From JAVVUJ01 sp964582545 (GTDB lineage: Bacteria > Bacillota > Clostridia > Peptostreptococcales > Anaerovoracaceae), in the NCBI GenBank assembly GCA_964582545.1, contig CAZOSB010000039.1, positions 1-18,825 on the forward strand: DNA of 18,825 bases, given 5' to 3'. Position numbers and translations under genes: made by a program. The notes beneath the pieces were generated by a model. The model was given only the letters and a program-made list of their open reading frames with translations, ran no database searches and was not told the origin of the DNA. The number at the start of each line of letters is the position of its first letter. The first letter of the stretch is position 1. This document shows, one piece after another, positions 15,018-18,825 of the stretch.

Positions 15018-16451
15018 ATGAAGCTGGGATATGAACTGACCATAGAACAAACACAAAAATTAATCATGACACCTGAATTGATTCAGGCCATACAAATCCT
15101 TCAGTTTAATTCCCAAGAGCTGGAGTCTTTTGTTGAGGAACAGCTTTTGGTCAATCCGATTTTAGAGCAAGAGGACTTTGGCGAGAACGGGATTACTCGA
15201 GGCGAAAAGGACAAAGACAAGGATGGAAATGAAGGTGGCGAAGGAACAGAACGGGTTAAAGCTGAAGAATTTGATTGGGGTGAATATTTCAGGGAGAGAG
15301 AATTTGATGATATAAGCTACAAGCAAAATTCTCAGAAAAGTGAGAGTTCAGAATATACATTCGAACAATTTTCTACCTCTGAGATTACGCTTACAGAGCA
15401 TTTAATGTTTCAGCTTCAGTTTGCGCCCATCAAAAAAAGTTGTCGTGCAGCTGGGCGTTATATCATTGAATCGTTGGATGAAAATGGGTATATGACACAA
15501 TCCGTGGAGGAAATCTCCAAGGCGCTTAACATTTCTGAGGACAAGGTAAATATCGTTTTAGATGCTATTCAAGGCTTTGAACCGGCAGGTGTAGGAGCCA
15601 GGGATTTAAAGGAGTGCCTTTTGATTCAATTGGGTTTTATGGGAGAGGTTTCCCCACATGTAAATGAAATCATCCAACACCACTTGGAGGACATTGCATC
15701 AAACCGCATATCCAATATAGCAAAGGCGTTAAATATTACTGTAAACGAAGTGCAAGAAATTAGTGATATTATCAAGTCTCTGGAACCTAAACCCGGAAGA
15801 CAGTTCAGCGATGATGTGGCAACTCGTTACGTGGTGCCTGATGTGACGGTGGAAAAAGTAGGGGATGAGTATATTGTTACCGTAAATGAGAATAATGCTC
15901 CTAGGCTGAACATCAGCTCCTATTATAAAAAGATGCTTATGGATGCTGAGAAGGAATCCAATATTTCAAAGTTTCTGTCTGATCGTTTAAATTCTGCATT
16001 GTGGCTCATAAGAAGTATAGAGCAGAGAAAACAAACTATTTACAATGTGGTAACAGCAGTAGTAAAATATCAAGTGGATTTTTTTGAGAGTGGACCTAAG
16101 TATTTAAAAACTCTGACCTTGAAACAAATTGCCGATGAGGTAGGCATCCATGAATCTACGGTCAGCAGATCTATCAATGGGAAATACATGCAGAGTCCTC
16201 GAGGCGTCTTTGAGCTGAAGTACTTTTTTACCAGTGGCGTTTCCAATGCGCTGGGGGAAGGGGTGGCATCCCAAAGCATCAAGACCTTTATTCGAGAAAT
16301 CGTGGATGGCGAAGAACCAAAGTCTCCCTACAGTGATCAGACGATAGTGGAAAAACTAAAAGAGAATGGTTTTGATATTTCTAGAAGAACTGTGGCAAAA
16401 TATAGGGAAGAGATGAAAGTTCCATCTTCATCCAAAAGAAAACGATATTAA
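15018..16451 (+). CDS. rpoN: RNA polymerase sigma-54 factor
   Basis: Alternative sigma factor for -24/-12 promoters that require AAA+ enhancer-binding activators (477 aa). All regions are recognisable. Region I (about 1-52) is Gln/Leu-rich and starts with the hallmark pattern QTQKLIMTPELIQAIQILQF. Region II (about 53-105) is acidic and low-complexity. The core-binding domain spans about 118-300. The helix-turn-helix (about 366-388, LKQIADEVGIHESTVSRSINGK) contacts the -12 element. The RpoN box, SRRTVAKYRE (455-464), contacts -24 and differs from the usual ARRTVAKYRE only at its first residue. It ends in a basic tail. GGAG lies seven bases before the ATG. Its activators and targets are not in the window. 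It stands immediately upstream of gap, where Bacillus has cggR. Confidence 0.97.
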   Translation: MKLGYELTIEQTQKLIMTPELIQAIQILQFNSQELESFVEEQLLVNPILEQEDFGENGITRGEKDKDKDGNEGGEGTERVKAEEFDWGEYFREREFDDISYKQNSQKSESSEYTFEQFSTSEITLTEHLMFQLQFAPIKKSCRAAGRYIIESLDENGYMTQSVEEISKALNISEDKVNIVLDAIQGFEPAGVGARDLKECLLIQLGFMGEVSPHVNEIIQHHLEDIASNRISNIAKALNITVNEVQEISDIIKSLEPKPGRQFSDDVATRYVVPDVTVEKVGDEYIVTVNENNAPRLNISSYYKKMLMDAEKESNISKFLSDRLNSALWLIRSIEQRKQTIYNVVTAVVKYQVDFFESGPKYLKTLTLKQIADEVGIHESTVSRSINGKYMQSPRGVFELKYFFTSGVSNALGEGVASQSIKTFIREIVDGEEPKSPYSDQTIVEKLKENGFDISRRTVAKYREEMKVPSSSKRKRY

Positions 16452-16459
16452 ATATTTAA

Positions 16460-16483
16460 TAAATATATTAAATAATATATTTA
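16460..16483 (+). repeat. Perfect AT-only inverted repeat at the rpoN-gap junction
   Basis: TAAATATATT (16460-16469) and AATATATTTA (16474-16483) are perfect 10-bp arms around an AAAT loop, lying between the rpoN stop (16451) and the gap Shine-Dalgarno AGGAGG (16497-16502). As RNA it would form a modest all-A/U stem. No U-run follows, so it is not a classic terminator. It could be an mRNA processing or 5'-stabilising element, or a DNA operator. AT-rich composition raises the chance of coincidence. Confidence 0.5.
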
Positions 16484-16508
16484 AGTATAAAATTTTAGGA
16501 GGTAAAAA

Positions 16509-17519
16509 ATGAAAACAAAAGTTGGAATTAATGGATTTGGAAGAATCGGAAGGAATGCCTTTAAGGCAGCACTTGCAAAGAATGCAGATTTTGAAATAGT
16601 AGCGATTAACGACATCACTAGTCCTGCAACCTTGGCACACTTATTGAAATATGACAGTTGTTTCGGTAAATTTGAAGGGACTGTAGAAGCGAAAAATGAT
16701 GCAATTGTAGTCAATGGAAAAGAGATTAAAATTTTAGCGGTGAGAAACCCTGAAGAGTTACCATGGAAGGCCATGGGTGTAGAAGTTGTATTGGAGTCCA
16801 CTGGACTGTTCACAAAAAAGGCTGATGCTGAAAAACATATTAAGGCAGGGGCAAAAAAGGTCATTATTTCTGCACCGGCTACAGATGAAGATATCACCAT
16901 TGTAATGGGCGTCAATGAAGAAAAATACGATGCAGCGAACCATCATATACTTTCCAATGCTTCTTGCACCACAAACTGTCTGGCACCTTTTGCGAAAATT
17001 ATTGACAAAGAGTTTGGTATAGAAAAAGGACTTATGACCACAATCCATTCCTATACCAATGATCAGAGAATTTTAGATCTACCTCATAGCGATTTGAGAA
17101 GGGCCAGAGCGGCTGCAGTCTCTATGATTCCTACCACCACCGGTGCTGCCAAAGCGGTTTCACTGGTACTGCCACAATTAAAAGGAAAGCTGAATGGAAT
17201 GGCTATGCGTGTGCCAACCCCTGCAGTTTCTGTTGTGGACATCGTATTTGAAGTGAAAAAGGCCACCTCTAAAGAGGAAGTAAACGCAGCTCTAAAAAAG
17301 GCTTCAGAAGGAGAGTTGAAAGGAATTTTAGGATTCTGCGAGGAGCCATTGGTTTCTATCGATTTTAAGGAAGATGAAAGATCGTCCATCGTAGATGCTG
17401 ATTCCACTATGGTTTTGGAAGGAAACATGGTAAAAGTTCTCTCTTGGTACGACAACGAGTGGGGTTACTCCAACAGAGCTGTAGACCTGATGGAATATGT
17501 GATCAAAAAGGGTCTGTAG
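16509..17519 (+). CDS. gap: Type I glyceraldehyde-3-phosphate dehydrogenase, glycolytic NAD-dependent form
   Basis: Oxidises and phosphorylates glyceraldehyde-3-phosphate to 1,3-bisphosphoglycerate (336 aa, standard length). The N-terminal Rossmann motif VGINGFGRIGRNAF (5-18) is intact, and Asp35 in INDIT favours NAD over NADP. The active site is SNASCTTNCLAP with catalytic Cys153, paired with His180 in TTIHSYTNDQ. The S-loop RRARAAAVSMIPTTTGAAKAV begins at about 197, and the C-terminal SWYDNEWGYSNR is conserved. A strong AGGAGG lies six bases before the ATG. The spacing to pgk is a single base. The AT-rich stem-loop at 16460-16483 separates it from rpoN, and I see no separate promoter with correct spacing in that 57-bp gap. 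Confidence 0.98.
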   Translation: MKTKVGINGFGRIGRNAFKAALAKNADFEIVAINDITSPATLAHLLKYDSCFGKFEGTVEAKNDAIVVNGKEIKILAVRNPEELPWKAMGVEVVLESTGLFTKKADAEKHIKAGAKKVIISAPATDEDITIVMGVNEEKYDAANHHILSNASCTTNCLAPFAKIIDKEFGIEKGLMTTIHSYTNDQRILDLPHSDLRRARAAAVSMIPTTTGAAKAVSLVLPQLKGKLNGMAMRVPTPAVSVVDIVFEVKKATSKEEVNAALKKASEGELKGILGFCEEPLVSIDFKEDERSSIVDADSTMVLEGNMVKVLSWYDNEWGYSNRAVDLMEYVIKKGL

Positions 17520-17520
17520 C

Positions 17521-18708
17521 ATGAAAAAAACAGTAAAAGATATAGATGTTCGTGGAAAACGTGTCATCGTAAGGTGCGACTTTAATGTACCTTTATCCAA
17601 AGAGGGTGCCATTACCGATGACATCAGAATCACAAGCGCCATGCCTACCATCAATTACCTCGTAGAGCAAGGGGCAAGAGTTATTCTCATGTCTCACTTG
17701 GGTAGACCTGACGGAGAGCCCAACATGAAGTATTCGTTGCAGCCGGTAGCCGACAGATTGTCTCAGCTTTTGGCAAAGGATATCGTCTTCATCAGTGCTC
17801 CGGAGGTGGTGAATTCTCAGGTGAAGCTAGTTGCTTCCAACCTCGAAGATGGGGATGTGATGCTTCTGGAAAATGTTCGCTTCCGTAAAGAGGAAACGAA
17901 AAACGGCGTAGAGTTCTCCAAGGAACTGGCAGAACTGGCGGAACTCTTTGTTAATGATGCCTTTGGCACAGCACATAGAGCCCATTCATCCACAGCTGGC
18001 GTGGCAGATTTTATACCTGCAGTATCAGGATTTCTAATTGAAAAAGAAGTGGAATTTTTAGGAAATGCGGTGGAAAACCCTGCCAGACCTTTTGTAGCCA
18101 TCATGGGTGGTGCAAAGGTGGGAGATAAGATTCTCGTAATCGAAAATCTATTGGAGAAGGTGGATACTTTGATTATCGGTGGCGGTATGATCTTTACTTT
18201 TTACAAAGCTATGGGTTATGAAATCGGAAAATCCATTTTAGATGCTGAGAATGTTCAACTGGCGGACTCTCTGATGAAAAAAGCTAAAGAGAAGGGTGTG
18301 AACCTGATGTTGCCCGTGGATGTAAAGGGGGCGACGGAGTTTAGTAACGATGCGGAATCCGGGTTCTTTGATTCAGATAAAATGCCTGAAAACTATATGG
18401 GATTGGATATAGGTCCTAAGACCATGCAGTTGTTTACAGAGGAAATATCCAAAGCAAAGACGGTGATTTGGAATGGTCCCGTGGGAGTTTTCGAGCTTCC
18501 TAACTTTGCGGAAGGTACTCTAAAGGTGGCAGAAGCTCTGGCCAAAAGTCAGGGAGTAACCATCATCGGCGGCGGTGATTCTGCAGCGGCAGTGGCACAG
18601 TTTGGTTTGGCTGATAAAATGACTCATATATCAACGGGGGGAGGCGCTTCCTTAGAATTTTTGGAGGGAAAGGTGCTGCCCGGGGTTGCGGTGTTACAGG
18701 ATAAATAA
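17521..18708 (+). CDS. pgk: Phosphoglycerate kinase
   Basis: Transfers the acyl phosphate of 1,3-bisphosphoglycerate to ADP, the first ATP-yielding step of lower glycolysis (395 aa, standard length). The substrate-binding N-domain shows RVIVRCDFNVPLS (14-26), SHLGRPDG (58-65) and LLENVRFRKEE (115-125). The nucleotide-binding C-domain shows AIMGGAKVGDK (193-203), VIWNGPVGVFE (315-325) and the phosphate loop IIGGGDSAAAV (348-358). The start follows the gap stop codon after one base, so its ribosome binding site (AAAGGG, about 17507-17512) lies inside gap. Translational coupling to gap is likely. No substitutions of key residues were noticed. Confidence 0.98.
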   Translation: MKKTVKDIDVRGKRVIVRCDFNVPLSKEGAITDDIRITSAMPTINYLVEQGARVILMSHLGRPDGEPNMKYSLQPVADRLSQLLAKDIVFISAPEVVNSQVKLVASNLEDGDVMLLENVRFRKEETKNGVEFSKELAELAELFVNDAFGTAHRAHSSTAGVADFIPAVSGFLIEKEVEFLGNAVENPARPFVAIMGGAKVGDKILVIENLLEKVDTLIIGGGMIFTFYKAMGYEIGKSILDAENVQLADSLMKKAKEKGVNLMLPVDVKGATEFSNDAESGFFDSDKMPENYMGLDIGPKTMQLFTEEISKAKTVIWNGPVGVFELPNFAEGTLKVAEALAKSQGVTIIGGGDSAAAVAQFGLADKMTHISTGGGASLEFLEGKVLPGVAVLQDK

Positions 18709-18746
18709 TCTACCATTTAGATGTAGAGAGAAATTAGGAGGTATGG

Positions 18747-18825
18747 ATGAGAAAACCATTTATTGCAGGGAACTGGAAAATGTTTAAAACTTCTAAAGAA
18801 GCTCAGGAGTTTGCAGATGAATTTA
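18747..18825 (+). CDS. tpiA: Triosephosphate isomerase, N-terminal fragment cut by the window end
   Basis: The first 26 codons are present. The translated start MRKPFIAGNWKMFKTSKEA contains the invariant NWKM segment with the catalytic Lys (residue 11) of triosephosphate isomerase. AGGAGG at 18736-18741 lies five bases before ATG 18747. Another ATG at 18743 is in a different frame and does not encode the conserved sequence. The 38-bp gap from pgk has only a weak 5-bp stem (18709-18727), so the gene should be co-transcribed with gap and pgk. The reading frame continues past the window. Confidence 0.95.
   Translation, partial: MRKPFIAGNWKMFKTSKEAQEFADEF

Noticed and set aside
16481..16915. 144-codon minus-strand frame antisense to gap
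   Set aside because: Lies opposite a strongly conserved gene; its composition is explained by the complementary coding sequence.
18580..18620. TGGCAC in pgk as a sigma-54 promoter
   Set aside because: No TTGC at the required spacing and it lies in conserved coding sequence.
18743..18745. ATG 18743 as start of tpiA
   Set aside because: It is in a different frame from the conserved FIAGNWKM sequence.

Overview
The window is low-GC, AT-rich between genes, and carries strong AGGAGG-type ribosome binding sites. Gene content is typical of an anaerobic low-GC Gram-positive, most likely a Clostridia (Eubacteriales) member: an RND pump without a visible outer-membrane partner, an S-layer-homology surface protein, sigma-54, and a gap-pgk-tpiA glycolytic cluster. 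No species can be named from the sequence. It reads as ordinary chromosome: I saw no phage, insertion sequence, CRISPR array, rRNA or tRNA gene. The first 45 bases, downstream of the TetR gene, hold nothing I can support.

Region by region. (1) 46-5109, minus strand: a three-gene efflux operon (membrane-fusion adaptor, RND pump, TetR regulator as the last gene). It has a strong promoter at 5081-5109 and an all-G/C perfect 16-bp palindrome at 5056-5071 placed at the expected transcription start. This is a compact autoregulated drug-efflux module. (2) 5156-8395, plus strand: a divergent promoter, a secreted SLH-domain protein of unknown function, a GNAT acetyltransferase and endonuclease III. 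(3) 8409-11681, minus strand: homoserine dehydrogenase, a SEC-C zinc-motif protein and 4-alpha-glucanotransferase, tightly packed as one likely operon, convergent with nth with only 13 bp between them. (4) 11882-12358, plus strand: the tRNA wobble methyltransferase TrmL, divergent from hom. (5) 12414-14666, minus strand: a membrane Cache-PAS-PAS-GGDEF diguanylate cyclase, convergent with trmL. (6) 15018-18825, plus strand: rpoN (sigma-54), gap, pgk and the first 26 codons of tpiA, the last cut by the window end.

Several starts were corrected from ribosome-binding-site position, overlaps and family alignment. The TetR gene most likely starts at GTG 663, the adaptor at TTG 5032, nth at ATG 7760, malQ at 9881, hom at 11681 and trmL at 11882.

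Nothing here is a clear undescribed system. The points most worth a second look are the efflux operator/promoter architecture with a tandem 15-bp repeat upstream, the position of rpoN directly ahead of the glycolytic genes with an AT-rich stem-loop at the junction, the SLH protein with an unrecognised C-terminal two-thirds, and the functionally mixed hom/SEC-C/malQ operon.
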